Below, piece after piece: positions 44,890 to 53,941 of a DNA stretch of 64,000 nucleotides. The DNA comes from Neisseria lactamica. GTDB lineage: Bacteria > Pseudomonadota > Gammaproteobacteria > Burkholderiales > Neisseriaceae. A program made the position numbers and the translations under genes. The notes below the pieces were generated by a model. That model was given only the letters and a program-made list of their open reading frames with translations, had not been told where the DNA came from and did no database searches. The stretch is taken from contig NZ_LR590477.1 in assembly GCF_901482445.1 (NCBI RefSeq), forward strand, positions 744,001-808,000, given 5' to 3'. The number at the start of each line of letters is the position of its first letter. The stretch's first letter is position 1.

Positions 44890-46581
44890 TTATTCCGCCC
44901 AGTTTTTCTTTTTGCTGGTTTTACCGATACCCGGGTTGAAGCTGTTGGTCGGGTCGAGTTTGCGGTAAAACTGTTTGAGCGCGGGTTTGGCTTCATACAA
45001 ATGGCCGACGTTGTGTTCGGCGGGATATTGCGCGCCGCGTTGATCCAAGAGATGCAGCATTTCGTGTTCCAATGCCATGCAGTCGTTGCCTTTTTTGATG
45101 ATGTAATCCTGATGGAAAACGTGGCACATGAAATGTCCGTAGTAGAGCTTGTGGATGATTTTATTGTCGATTTCCGGCGGCAGTTTTTCAAACCAGTCGC
45201 GGTCGTCGCGGCGCAGGGCGATATCCAGCGCGACCAAATCTTCCACTTCGTCGTCATGCACGGCGCGGTAGCGGATGGCGGCGGAGGCGACGGCGAAACG
45301 GTGCAGCATCGCGGCTTGGGTTTCTTCGGCGTTGCACTCGAAAAACGCGCCGCCGTGGTGTGAAAAATATTCTTTTAAGAATGCGCGCGCCTCATCCACG
45401 CCTTTCCCGCCCATTTTCAGAATCAGGTGGTGTTCGTATTTGTCGCGGTAATCGCGCATGGATTTGGGCAGGTGGTCGGGCAGGAATTTGCTGACGAACT
45501 GCATGGCCTTGTCGGAAAAATGTTTGGGCAGGAAGCTGGCTTTTTTGCCGAACCTGTCCACGCGCGCCTTCAAGTCAAATAATTTCGGCAGTTGGTGCGT
45601 ACCGAATTTTTTGATGACGTAAAACGTATCTTTGCCGTACACGTCGGCAATATCGAAAGCGTGGCGGTGGATGTATTCGCCGGAAACAGGCAGGCTTTCA
45701 AATTCGCCCAAGGCGGCGCGGCGGATGTCGGTCAGTTCATTGATGTCGTTCGTGCCGATGTAGAACACGGCGGTTTGTTTTTCTTGCGGAAAGGTGTCCA
45801 AACGGACGGCAAAAACCATCAGTTTGCCCGCGCAACCCGAGGCTTCGTAATGGCGGGCGGGGTCGGCGTTGAAACGCGCGGCAGTCGGTTCGTCCACTTG
45901 GCGGACGTGTTCGCAATAGGCGTGGTCGTGTCCTTTGCCCGCGTCTTGTTTGATGTCTTTGTTTTGATAATGATGACCTTGCAGGTTGGTCAGGATTTCT
46001 TCGGGCGTGTCGCCCAAGTCTATGCCCAAGTGGTTGACCAGCTCCAGTTTGCCCTCTTCGTTGATTTGGGCGAACAACGCCATTTCGGTGTAGGCCGGAC
46101 CGCGCTGCACCAATGCGCCGCCGGAGTTGTTGCACACACCGCCCAAGACGGACGCGCCGATACAGGATGAGCCGATGACCGAATGCGGTTCGCGCCCCAA
46201 AGGTTTCAGCAGCAATTCAAGCTGGTTCAGGGTCGAGCCGGGCAGGCAGACGACTTGTTCGTTGTTGTTGATGGTTTGGATGATGTTCATCCGCATAGTG
46301 TTCACAATCACGATGTCGCGGTCGTAATCGTTGCCGTCGGGGGTCGAGCCGCCGGTCAAACCGGTATTCGCCGCCTGCGTAATCACAATCACGTCCGCTT
46401 CGACGCAAGCCTGCAAAATTTTCCACATTTCCAAAATGCTTCCGGGGCGCACTACCGCCAACGCCTTACCCTCGCCGAAGCGGTAGCCCTGGCGGTATTG
46501 TTCGGTTTTCGCGGGGTCGGTGATGATGTATTTTTCGCCTACGGTTTGGGTCAGGCTGCTGATTAATTGCGAGGCGTTCAC
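44890..46581 (-). CDS. dld: D-lactate dehydrogenase, quinone-linked
   Basis: This 563-residue peripheral membrane flavoprotein oxidises D-lactate to pyruvate with quinone as acceptor. FAD is bound through the PCMH-type fold (VITQAANTGLTGGSTPDG and GREPHSVIGSSCIGASVLGGVCNNSGGALVQRGPA), followed by the membrane-binding domain unique to Dld (KFGTHQLPKLFDLKARVDRFGKKASF) with several basic surface residues. The length matches E. coli Dld (571). The start follows AGGAGAGTACCGTG. Confidence 0.95.
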   Translation of the reverse strand: MNASQLISSLTQTVGEKYIITDPAKTEQYRQGYRFGEGKALAVVRPGSILEMWKILQACVEADVIVITQAANTGLTGGSTPDGNDYDRDIVIVNTMRMNIIQTINNNEQVVCLPGSTLNQLELLLKPLGREPHSVIGSSCIGASVLGGVCNNSGGALVQRGPAYTEMALFAQINEEGKLELVNHLGIDLGDTPEEILTNLQGHHYQNKDIKQDAGKGHDHAYCEHVRQVDEPTAARFNADPARHYEASGCAGKLMVFAVRLDTFPQEKQTAVFYIGTNDINELTDIRRAALGEFESLPVSGEYIHRHAFDIADVYGKDTFYVIKKFGTHQLPKLFDLKARVDRFGKKASFLPKHFSDKAMQFVSKFLPDHLPKSMRDYRDKYEHHLILKMGGKGVDEARAFLKEYFSHHGGAFFECNAEETQAAMLHRFAVASAAIRYRAVHDDEVEDLVALDIALRRDDRDWFEKLPPEIDNKIIHKLYYGHFMCHVFHQDYIIKKGNDCMALEHEMLHLLDQRGAQYPAEHNVGHLYEAKPALKQFYRKLDPTNSFNPGIGKTSKKKNWAE

Positions 46582-46677
46582 GGTACTCTCCTATCGGGAT
46601 AAGCGGCGGCGCAAATCCCGGTACGCCGCCGTATGTTCAATTTGGATATTTTGGTGCGACAAGTTGCACGCTGCAAA

Positions 46678-47097
46678 TTATTTTTGGTTAAAGAAATAAT
46701 GTAATTTAATATTTTTGGCATTTGCTGCGTTTTCCAAATCAGCCTTGTCGCTTTCGCTGTCGCCCATCATATAGACACTGACATTGTTTCCGACTTTCTT
46801 TGCATGGTTTAAGGAATAAAGTGCGGTCGCCTTATTAAGCATTTGGCTGCTTCCCGCCACGCCGACGTTGATATTGTCCGCGCCGAGCATTTCAATCATA
46901 TTTGATGCCGAAGGCGAGCCGGATGTTTTAATCATTCCGACAGCCACCGCATCGGAAAGCGGGTTATTTGTCGCGGGAACCTGCACGACAACAGAACGTT
47001 CTCCCTGCGGCATTTCAACCATCAGCCGGCCGACATTGACACCTGTTGCGCAAGCTGCAAGCATACCGGTGAGGGTTATCATTAGAAGTTTTTTCAT
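46678..47097 (-). CDS. Small lipoprotein of unknown function
   Basis: This 139-residue protein starts MKKLLMITLTGMLAAC, with lipobox LAAC at residues 13-16. The mature part has beta and helix segments and ends with KNIKLHYFFNQK. No family was recognised. The start follows AAAGGAGTAGGCAA, a strong ribosome site. It is probably transported by Lol to the outer membrane. It lies between dld and the SRP RNA gene, on the same strand as both. Confidence 0.72.
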   Translation of the reverse strand: MKKLLMITLTGMLAACATGVNVGRLMVEMPQGERSVVVQVPATNNPLSDAVAVGMIKTSGSPSASNMIEMLGADNINVGVAGSSQMLNKATALYSLNHAKKVGNNVSVYMMGDSESDKADLENAANAKNIKLHYFFNQK

Positions 47098-47238
47098 TTG
47101 CCTACTCCTTTAGTCTTTAATCAAACTGCCCTGTTCGTCATAAACTTGAAATTGAACCATACTTCATTTTTATGAAGCCGGTTCTTCATTGGCCTGTATG
47201 GATACATTGTAATGATGCGTTATGGCAAAGTAAAGGAA
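47098..47238. other. Spacer between the lipoprotein gene and the SRP RNA region
   Basis: No gene is supported here. It contains the ribosome site and probable promoter of the lipoprotein gene. Confidence 0.5.
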
Positions 47239-47267
47239 ATGCCGTCTGAACGGCTTTCAGACGGCAT
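47239..47267 (-). terminator. DUS-pair hairpin downstream of the SRP RNA
   Basis: ATGCCGTCTGAA and TTCAGACGGCAT, with T-rich sequence after it on the minus strand (TTTCCTTTACTTT). It is a likely terminator for the RNA gene. Confidence 0.75.
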
Positions 47268-47281
47268 CGGTGCAATACGGG

Positions 47282-47309
47282 AACGCCGGAACATCGAAGC
47301 TCCGGCGTT
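47282..47309 (-). terminator. GC-rich hairpin at the 3' side of the SRP RNA
   Basis: AACGCCGGA and TCCGGCGTT form a nine-pair stem 11 bases beyond the RNA 3' end on the minus strand. There is no T-run directly after it, so the DUS hairpin at 47239-47267 may do the terminating. Confidence 0.6.
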
Positions 47310-47320
47310 TCAAATAGGGC

Positions 47321-47414
47321 GGCGGGCCAAACCCCCGGCACTGGTGCATCGGAGTGGGCTGCTGGCTTCCGCCCCTGACCCGGTGTTCCGATTTGCCATG
47401 CGGGGAGACCCGCC
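47321..47414 (-). ncRNA. ffs: 4.5S signal recognition particle RNA
   Basis: On the minus strand the 94-base segment begins GGCGGGUC and ends GGCCCGCC, which pair. The apex contains GGGUCAGG...CGGAAG...AGCAGCCC, matching the conserved domain IV loop that binds Ffh in all bacterial SRP RNAs. The RNA and Ffh together target ribosomes making membrane proteins to the inner membrane. A perfect TATAAT promoter lies upstream (see 47429-47456). The exact ends may be off by up to ten bases. Confidence 0.9.
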
Positions 47415-47428
47415 TCAAGAAGCCGCAC

Positions 47429-47456
47429 ATTATAGCGGTTTTTGGGAAAAACTCAA
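47429..47456 (-). promoter_or_regulatory. Promoter of the SRP RNA gene
   Basis: On the minus strand TTGAGT (47451-47456) and TATAAT (47429-47434) are separated by 16 bases. Transcription would begin about ten bases before the GGCGGGUC stem. Confidence 0.85.
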
Positions 47457-47580
47457 CCGTTTTGATGCGGTCATACGCCGGAAACGGCATCTGAAACTTA
47501 TCATCCGATAATATTGTCAACAATTTCTCAAAGCGTTATTTTGTTTCTATAAGGGTATTTCCTGTTTCGGCATTGAAAAA

Positions 47581-48293
47581 GGGGCTGTACTAGATTAGCC
47601 CTAAATTCCACACCAATCCCGTAGAATTTTTAGCTGCCGGGACGGTGTGCCGAAGTTAAATCGAAATTCGCATTCTTTCAAGAACAGCGGGAAAGATTTA
47701 CGATCGATTCCGTTGTATTTTCGCAAGACGCGTTTTGACTGATTCCAAAAGTTCTCAATGCCGTTAATGTGGTTTTGACGGTCTGCAAATTCCTTGGAAT
47801 GGTTGATACGGTAATGGATAAAACCGCTCACGTCCAACTTGTCGTAGCTGCTCAGACTATCGGTATAAACAATACTGTCCGGCATGATTTTCTTTTTGAT
47901 GACAGGGAGTAACGTTTCAGACTTGGCATTATCTACGATAACGGTATAGACCCGTCCGTTGCGTTTCAGAATGCCGAAGACAACCACTTTTCCTGCCGCA
48001 CCGCGACCACGTCTGCCTTTACGCCGTCCGCCGAAATAGCTTTCGTCCAGCTCGACAGGGCCCTCAAAAACCTCATCGGCAGCCAAGGCCAAATGATAAT
48101 TGATAACCGTGCGGATTTTACGGTAGAACAGTGCTGCCGAATTGGGATGGATACCCAAAATATCGGCGGCAGAACGGGCGGTAACTTCCAGCACAAAAAA
48201 ACGGAGCAGTTCTTTCTGTACTTTTTTCTTTAATTTGCAGTGTGTTATCTTCATACTTTGAGGGTAACATATCTGCTAATCTAGTACAGCCCC
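47581..48293 (-). mobile_element. IS1016 element, intact, with 8-bp target duplication
   Basis: Ends GGGGCTGTACTAGATTAGC (47581) and GCTAATCTAGTACAGCCCC (to 48293) are 19-base inverted repeats. The flanking TTGAAAAA occurs at 47573-47580 and 48294-48301, an 8-base target duplication as expected for the IS1595 superfamily. The single transposase frame is complete. It inserted 104 bases upstream of the FAD/Fe-S oxidoreductase start. Confidence 0.95.
47601..48254 (-). CDS. IS1016 transposase
   Basis: The 217-residue transposase belongs to the ISXO2-like group of the IS1595 superfamily. Acidic residues of the catalytic core are seen in VELDESYFGGRRKG, IVYTDSLSSYD and the final NGIENFWNQSKRVL, the usual D...D...E-like order. 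The frame is complete, so the element could still be mobile. Confidence 0.92.
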   Translation of the reverse strand: MKITHCKLKKKVQKELLRFFVLEVTARSAADILGIHPNSAALFYRKIRTVINYHLALAADEVFEGPVELDESYFGGRRKGRRGRGAAGKVVVFGILKRNGRVYTVIVDNAKSETLLPVIKKKIMPDSIVYTDSLSSYDKLDVSGFIHYRINHSKEFADRQNHINGIENFWNQSKRVLRKYNGIDRKSFPLFLKECEFRFNFGTPSRQLKILRDWCGI

Positions 48294-48397
48294 TTGAAAA
48301 ATATCAAAAATTGAACTACATTATCGCCTTTTCAAACCCGCCTGAAACCGACTTTTCAGACGGCATTCAAATAAAAACTGCCAAACACGGACACACC

Positions 48398-51300
48398 ATG
48401 ACCACGACTACCGCCCCGCAGCGTATTCGGGAAATTCCCTACAACTATACTTCCTACACCGACCGCGAAATCGTCATCCGATTATTGGGCGACGAAGCGT
48501 GGCAAATCCTGCAAGACCTGCGCGGACAGCGTAAAACCGGGCGTTCGGCACGAATGCTGTTTGAAGTATTGGGCGATATTTGGGTGGTCGTGCGCAATCC
48601 GTATCTGGTTGATGATTTGCTGGAGCATCCGAAACGCCGCGCCGCGCTGGTACGTGAAATGCGCCACCGCTTAAATGAAATCCGCAAACGCCGCGACGAT
48701 AATCGGCAAGTGGATGTGTTGGTTGCCGCAGCAGAAAAAGCAGTCGAGCGTTTTGATAGCAGTTTTGATGAAACCAGCCAAAAACGGCGGCAGATTTTGG
48801 AGCGTTTGAGCAAAATCACCAAGCCGCACAATATTATGTTCGACGGGCTGGCGCGGGTAACGCACGTTACCGATGCAACCGACTGGCGCGTGGAGTATCC
48901 GTTTGTCGTCGTCAATCCCGACACGGAGGCGGAAATCGCGCCTTTGGTGCGCGCCTTAATCGAGCTGGATTTGGTCATTATTCCGCGCGGCGGCGGCACG
49001 GGTTATACCGGCGGCGCGCTTCCTTTGGACGCAATGAGCGCGGTCATCAATACGGAAAAGCTGGACAAACATCGCGGCGTGGAGTTTGTCGAGCTGGCGG
49101 GCTTGGACGGCAAGCATCCGATTATCCGGTGCGGCGCGGGCGTGGTTACGCGGCGGGTGGAAGAAACCGCGCATCAGGCAGGTTTGGTGTTCGCCGTCGA
49201 TCCGACTTCTGCCGACGCGTCCTGCGTGGGCGGTAATGTAGCGATGAACGCGGGCGGTAAAAAAGCCGTGCTGTGGGGGACGGCGTTGGACAACCTCGCC
49301 TACTGGCAGATGGTCAACCCTCAAGGCGAATGGCTGCGCATCGAGCGCGTGCGCCATAATTTCGGCAAAATCCACGACGAAGAAACCGCCGTGTTCGACG
49401 TTCACACGCTGGATTCAGACGGCCTCAATATCGTTAAAACCGAACGTTTGGAAATTCCCGGCCACAAATTTCGCAAAGTCGGTTTGGGCAAAGACGTTAC
49501 CGACAAATTCTTGAGCGGCCTGCCCGGTGTGCAAAAAGAAGGTACAGACGGCATCATCACCAGCGTTGCCTTCGTGTTGCATAAAATGCCGAAATACACG
49601 CGCACCGTGTGTATGGAGTTTTTCGGCACGGTTGCCACCGCTACGCCTTCTATCGTCGAAATCCGCGATTTCCTGCTCGCCCACGACAGCGTGCGGCTGG
49701 CAGGTTTGGAACATTTGGACTGGCGTTATGTCCGTGCCGTCGGCTACGCCACCAAAGCGGCGGGTAAAGGACGGCCGAAAATGGTCTTGCTGGCGGATGT
49801 CGTTTCAGACGACGAAGCCGCCGTACAGGCAGCCGCCGAACACATCTGCGAACTTGCCCGCGCCCGCGACGGCGAAGGCTTTATCGCCGTGTCTCCCGAA
49901 GCGCGCAAAACCTTTTGGCTCGACCGCAGCCGCACCGCCGCCATCGCCAAGCACACCAACGCCTTTAAAATTAACGAAGACGTGGTAATCCCGCTTGAAA
50001 AACTCGGTGAGTATTCAGACGGCATCGAACGCATCAACATCGAGCTTTCCATCCAAAACAAGCTCAAACTCTGTGCCGCCTTGGAGCAATATCTTTCGGG
50101 CAAACTCCCCATCGACAAAATGGGCACTGACCTGCCGACCGCCGAACTGTTGGGCGAACGCGGCAAACACGCCCTGGCCCACGTTTCCGCCGTCAAAGCG
50201 CGTTGGGAATGGTTGCTTGCCAATCTCGACACGCCGCTTGCCGACTATAAAGCACGCTACGGCGCAGCCGTCCACGCCGCGCCCGAAGCCAAAGACGACG
50301 AGAGCTGTTTCACCGCATTCCGCGACTTCCGTCTGCGCGTGTCCGTCAAAGAGGACGTAATGAAGCCGCTCGCCGAAATCTTCAGCGGCAAAACCGACAC
50401 CAAAATCATCGAAGGCTTGGGCAAAATCCACGCCAAAACCGTACGCAGCCGCGTCTTCGTCGCCCTGCATATGCACGCCGGCGACGGTAACGTCCATACC
50501 AATATCCCCGTCAATTCAGACGATGCCGAAATGCTTCAGACGGCCTACCGTTCGGTCGAACGCATTATGAAAATCGCCCGTTCGCTCGGCGGCGTGATTT
50601 CGGGCGAACACGGCATCGGCATTACCAAGCTCGAATTTTTAAGCGACGAAGAAATGCAGCCGTTTTGGGACTACAAAAACCAAGTCGATCCCAAACACAC
50701 CTTCAACCGCCACAAACTGATGAAAGGCTCGGACTTACGCAACGCCTATACGCCGTCTTTCGAGCTTTTGGGCGCGGAATCGCTGATTATGGAAAAATCA
50801 GACCTCGGCACGATTGCCGATTCCGTCAAAGACTGCCTGCGCTGCGGCAAATGCAAACCCGTCTGCTCCACCCACGTTCCGCGCGCCAACCTGCTGTACA
50901 GCCCGCGCAACAAAATCCTCGGCGTAGGGCTGTTGACCGAAGCATTCTTATATGAAGAGCAAACCCGGCGCGGCGTTTCCGTCAAACATTTTGAAGAACT
51001 GATGGACATCGGCGACCACTGCACCGTGTGCCACCGCTGCGTCAAACCCTGCCCCGTCAACATCGACTTCGGCGACGTAACCGTAGCCGTCCGCAACTAC
51101 CTTGCCGATTCCGGCCACAAACGCTTTGCGCCTGCAGCTTCAATGGGTATGGCATTCCTAAACGCCACCGGCCCGAAAACCATCAAAGCCCTTCGCGCCG
51201 CGATGATACAGACCGGCTTCCCAGCTCAGAACTTTGCCTACAAAATCGGCAAGCTTCTTCCGATCGGCACTAAAAAGCAAAAAGCCGAACCCAAGGCAAC

Positions 51301-52231
51301 CGTCGGCAAAGCCCCGATTAAAGAACAGGTTATCCATTTCATCAACCGCCCCCTGCCCAAAAACGTACCCGCCAAAACACCGCGCTCCTTATTGGGCATC
51401 GAAGACGGCAAAAGCATCCCCATCATCCGCAACCCCGCCGCGCCGGAAGATGCCGAGGCCGTGTTCTACTTCCCGGGCTGCGGTTCGGAACGCCTGTTCA
51501 GCCAAATCGGGCTTGCCGTCCAAGCCATGCTCTGGCACGTCGGCGTACAAACCGTCCTGCCGCCCGGCTATATGTGCTGCGGCTATCCGCAAGACGCAGG
51601 CGGCAATAAGGCAAAAGCCGAAGAAATGAGCACCAACAACCGCGTCGCCTTCCACCGCATGGCGAACACCCTCAACTACCTCGACATCAAAACCGTCGTC
51701 GTCAGTTGCGGCACTTGTTATGACCAGCTCGAAAAATACCGCTTCGAGGAAATCTTCCCCGGCTGCCGCATCATCGACATCCACGAATACCTACTCGAAA
51801 AAGGCGTGAAACTGAACGGCGTGAAAGGTCAGCAATACCTCTACCACGACCCCTGCCACACGCCCATCAAAACCATGAACGCCACCCAAATGGCAAGCAG
51901 CCTGATGGGACAGAAAGTTGTTTTAAGCGACCGCTGCTGCGGCGAGTCCGGTATGTTCGCCGTCAAACGCCCCGACATCGCCACTCAGGTCAAGTTCCGC
52001 AAACAAGAGGAAATCGAGAAAAACCTCAAAGAGCTGCCGCAGGGCGAACCTGTCAAAATGCTCACCTCCTGCCCCGCCTGCCTGCAAGGCTTGAGCCGCT
52101 ACGCCGACGACAACAATATGCCTGCCGACTACATCGTTATCGAAATGGCAAAACACATCCTCGGCGAAAACTGGCTGGACGAGTTTGTGAAAAAAGCCAA
52201 CAACGGCGGCGTGGAAAAAGTACTGCTGTAA
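48398..52231 (+). CDS. FAD and Fe-S D-2-hydroxyacid dehydrogenase with DUF3683 N-terminus
   Basis: This 1277-residue enzyme combines five parts: a DUF3683 N-terminus (residues 1-130), an FAD-binding PCMH domain (RGGGTGYTGGALPLDAM near 200), an FAD-oxidase C-terminal domain (HAGDGNVHTNIPVN), two 4Fe-4S motifs (CLRCGKCKPVC and CTVCHRCVKPCP), and two CCG domains (YMCCGYPQDAGG, DRCCGESGMF). It resembles YdiJ-type proteins that oxidise D-2-hydroxyglutarate or D-lactate and pass electrons through the Fe-S chain to quinone. The start at 48398 (MTTTTAPQRIRE) is preferred over the upstream frame that runs through the IS1016 end. It has no strong Shine-Dalgarno sequence. IS1016 insertion 104 bases upstream may affect it. 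Confidence 0.9.
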   Translation: MTTTTAPQRIREIPYNYTSYTDREIVIRLLGDEAWQILQDLRGQRKTGRSARMLFEVLGDIWVVVRNPYLVDDLLEHPKRRAALVREMRHRLNEIRKRRDDNRQVDVLVAAAEKAVERFDSSFDETSQKRRQILERLSKITKPHNIMFDGLARVTHVTDATDWRVEYPFVVVNPDTEAEIAPLVRALIELDLVIIPRGGGTGYTGGALPLDAMSAVINTEKLDKHRGVEFVELAGLDGKHPIIRCGAGVVTRRVEETAHQAGLVFAVDPTSADASCVGGNVAMNAGGKKAVLWGTALDNLAYWQMVNPQGEWLRIERVRHNFGKIHDEETAVFDVHTLDSDGLNIVKTERLEIPGHKFRKVGLGKDVTDKFLSGLPGVQKEGTDGIITSVAFVLHKMPKYTRTVCMEFFGTVATATPSIVEIRDFLLAHDSVRLAGLEHLDWRYVRAVGYATKAAGKGRPKMVLLADVVSDDEAAVQAAAEHICELARARDGEGFIAVSPEARKTFWLDRSRTAAIAKHTNAFKINEDVVIPLEKLGEYSDGIERINIELSIQNKLKLCAALEQYLSGKLPIDKMGTDLPTAELLGERGKHALAHVSAVKARWEWLLANLDTPLADYKARYGAAVHAAPEAKDDESCFTAFRDFRLRVSVKEDVMKPLAEIFSGKTDTKIIEGLGKIHAKTVRSRVFVALHMHAGDGNVHTNIPVNSDDAEMLQTAYRSVERIMKIARSLGGVISGEHGIGITKLEFLSDEEMQPFWDYKNQVDPKHTFNRHKLMKGSDLRNAYTPSFELLGAESLIMEKSDLGTIADSVKDCLRCGKCKPVCSTHVPRANLLYSPRNKILGVGLLTEAFLYEEQTRRGVSVKHFEELMDIGDHCTVCHRCVKPCPVNIDFGDVTVAVRNYLADSGHKRFAPAASMGMAFLNATGPKTIKALRAAMIQTGFPAQNFAYKIGKLLPIGTKKQKAEPKATVGKAPIKEQVIHFINRPLPKNVPAKTPRSLLGIEDGKSIPIIRNPAAPEDAEAVFYFPGCGSERLFSQIGLAVQAMLWHVGVQTVLPPGYMCCGYPQDAGGNKAKAEEMSTNNRVAFHRMANTLNYLDIKTVVVSCGTCYDQLEKYRFEEIFPGCRIIDIHEYLLEKGVKLNGVKGQQYLYHDPCHTPIKTMNATQMASSLMGQKVVLSDRCCGESGMFAVKRPDIATQVKFRKQEEIEKNLKELPQGEPVKMLTSCPACLQGLSRYADDNNMPADYIVIEMAKHILGENWLDEFVKKANNGGVEKVLL

Positions 52232-52245
52232 CAACGGACGCGGAA

Positions 52246-52280
52246 ATGCCGTCTGAACGCCGAGAGCCTTCAGACGGCAT
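52246..52280 (+). terminator. DUS-pair terminator of the FAD/Fe-S dehydrogenase gene
   Basis: ATGCCGTCTGAA and TTCAGACGGCAT pair around a short loop, starting 15 bases after the stop codon. Confidence 0.88.
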
Positions 52281-52293
52281 CGTTTGAACCAAA

Positions 52294-52448
52294 TATAGTG
52301 GATCAACAAAAATCAGGACAAGGCGACGAAGCCGCAGACAGTACAAATAGTACGGAACCGATTCACTTGGTGCTTCAGCACCTTAGAGAATCGTTCTCTT
52401 TGAGCTAAGGCGAGGCAACACCGTACTGGTTTTTGTTAATCCACTATA
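52294..52448. repeat. Correia element, full-length form, 155 bp
   Basis: Ends are TATAGTGGATCAACAAAAA and TTTTTGTTAATCCACTATA. It is in the opposite internal orientation to the copy at 41957. Its right end stops 12 bases before the dusC start. Confidence 0.93.
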
Positions 52449-52460
52449 CCTACCCAAATC

Positions 52461-53462
52461 ATGATTGACGGACAAACAAACAAACCCGAACAAAAAACCC
52501 GAATTATCCTTGCCCCGATGCAAGGGCTGGTAGACGATGTGATGCGCGACCTGCTGACACGGATAGGCGGCTACGACGAATGCGTCAGCGAATTTGTACG
52601 CATTACCCATACCGTGCATTCCCGCGCCACTTGGTTAAAATACGTCCCCGAAATCGCCAACGGGAACAAAACGCCCGTCGGCACGCCCTGCACCGTCCAA
52701 CTTCTGGGCAGCGATGCGGACAATATGGCGGCGAATGCGCTGGAAGCCGTCCGCTTCGGTGCGGACAAAATCGATTTGAACTTCGGTTGCCCCGCTCCGA
52801 CAGTCAACAAACACAAAGGCGGCGCAATCCTTTTAAAAGAGCCGCAACTGATATTCCACATCGTCAAAACGCTGCGCGAACGTTTGCCCGCACATATTCC
52901 GCTCACCGCAAAAATGCGGCTCGGCTATGAGGACAAAAGCCGGGCTTTGGAATGCGCCTGTGCGATTGCCGAAGGAGGCGCGTGCGGACTGACCGTACAC
53001 GCGCGCACCAAAGCCGAGGGTTACGAACCGCCGGCGCATTGGGAATGGATAAAAAAAATCCGAGATGCCGTCAATATTCCCGTTACCGCCAACGGCGACG
53101 TTTTCAGCCTGCAGGACTATATCGGCATCAAAACCGCCAGCGGCTGCAACAGCGTGATGCTGGGGCGCGGCGCGGTCATCCGCCCGGATTTGGCGCGCCA
53201 AATCAAGCAGTATGAAAGCGGTTTGAGCGTAAGGGATAGCGATTTTGCCGAAATTTCCAAATGGATACGGCTCTTTTTCGATTTATGCCTGGCAAAAGAG
53301 GCAAACAACAAATATCCGCCGGCGCGGCTGAAACAGTGGCTGGGTATGATGAAGAAAGAATTTGCAGCGGCACAAAATCTGTTCGACCGCATCCGCACCG
53401 TCAAAGATGCGGACGAAGTTCGGAACATCTTGGCTGCATTTGAGCGAGAAATGAATACTTGA
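52461..53462 (+). CDS. dusC: tRNA dihydrouridine synthase (DusC type)
   Basis: DusC reduces U16 of tRNA to dihydrouridine using FMN and NADPH. The 333-residue product has the FMN-binding IILAPMQGLVDDVMRDLLT, the active-site cysteine in NFGCPAPTVNKHKGGA, HARTKAEGY, and the phosphate-binding GRGAVIRPDLAR; overall it matches E. coli DusC. The ATG at 52461 has no clear ribosome site and lies only 12 bases beyond a Correia element, which may supply the promoter. Confidence 0.92.
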   Translation: MIDGQTNKPEQKTRIILAPMQGLVDDVMRDLLTRIGGYDECVSEFVRITHTVHSRATWLKYVPEIANGNKTPVGTPCTVQLLGSDADNMAANALEAVRFGADKIDLNFGCPAPTVNKHKGGAILLKEPQLIFHIVKTLRERLPAHIPLTAKMRLGYEDKSRALECACAIAEGGACGLTVHARTKAEGYEPPAHWEWIKKIRDAVNIPVTANGDVFSLQDYIGIKTASGCNSVMLGRGAVIRPDLARQIKQYESGLSVRDSDFAEISKWIRLFFDLCLAKEANNKYPPARLKQWLGMMKKEFAAAQNLFDRIRTVKDADEVRNILAAFEREMNT

Positions 53463-53467
53463 ATATG

Positions 53468-53535
53468 TATAGTGGATTAACAAAAACCGGTACGGCGTTG
53501 CCTCGCCTTGTCCTGATTTTTGTTAATCCACTATA
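53468..53535. repeat. Correia element, very short form, 68 bp
   Basis: TATAGTGGATTAACAAAAAC and TTTTTGTTAATCCACTATA flank only GGTACGGCGTTGCCTCGCCT and a few bases. This is a heavily deleted copy directly after the dusC stop. Confidence 0.9.
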
Positions 53536-53550
53536 TCCGCTTCAAAGCAA

Positions 53551-53579
53551 ATGCCGTCTGAAAACCTTTCAGACGGCAT
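53551..53579. terminator. DUS-pair hairpin between dusC and a small minus-strand gene
   Basis: ATGCCGTCTGAAA and TTTCAGACGGCAT form a hairpin between convergent genes, nine bases past the stop at 53589. Confidence 0.85.
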
Positions 53580-53588
53580 TTGCTGTCT

Positions 53589-53768
53589 TTATTGCCGTTT
53601 TTCGTCCGTATCCGGATTTTTGTTTTTCAGCTTCGCACCCAAGCCCAAACGCCTTTCATAATCCGATTGCGGGGTATCGTCTTCCTGCATACCGAACGCG
53701 CCGGCATTAACCCACAGCGACAGCAGCGCGACGACAAAGGCGAAAAAGCCGATTACATACCAAAACAT
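53589..53768 (-). CDS. Small single-pass membrane protein
   Basis: A 59-residue frame starts MFWYVIGFFAFVVALLSLWV, a single membrane helix, followed by a polar tail (QEDDTPQSDYERRLGLGAKLKNKN) that would face the cytoplasm or periplasm. The start follows GGAGGGGCA, a strong ribosome site. Function unknown; I do not recognise a family. It is convergent with dusC. Confidence 0.7.
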   Translation of the reverse strand: MFWYVIGFFAFVVALLSLWVNAGAFGMQEDDTPQSDYERRLGLGAKLKNKNPDTDEKRQ

Positions 53769-53941
53769 TGCCCCTCCCGATTTGTTAAAATCATATCAAA
53801 TACAGTGCCGAATTTATCACAAGCGCACGGGCAAATAAATCTTCTGACCGCAGTATTTCATTCATTTACTTTGAAAACAAAAAAGGACACCTGAAAATTT
53901 TGCAAAACTTTTCAGATGCCCCTGCTTTGCCGAGAAACGTA

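Noticed and set aside
44328..45257. 309-residue minus-strand frame overlapping dld
   Set aside because: Only its last 123 residues (DUF2628) are conserved; the upstream part lies in another frame of dld and is spurious.
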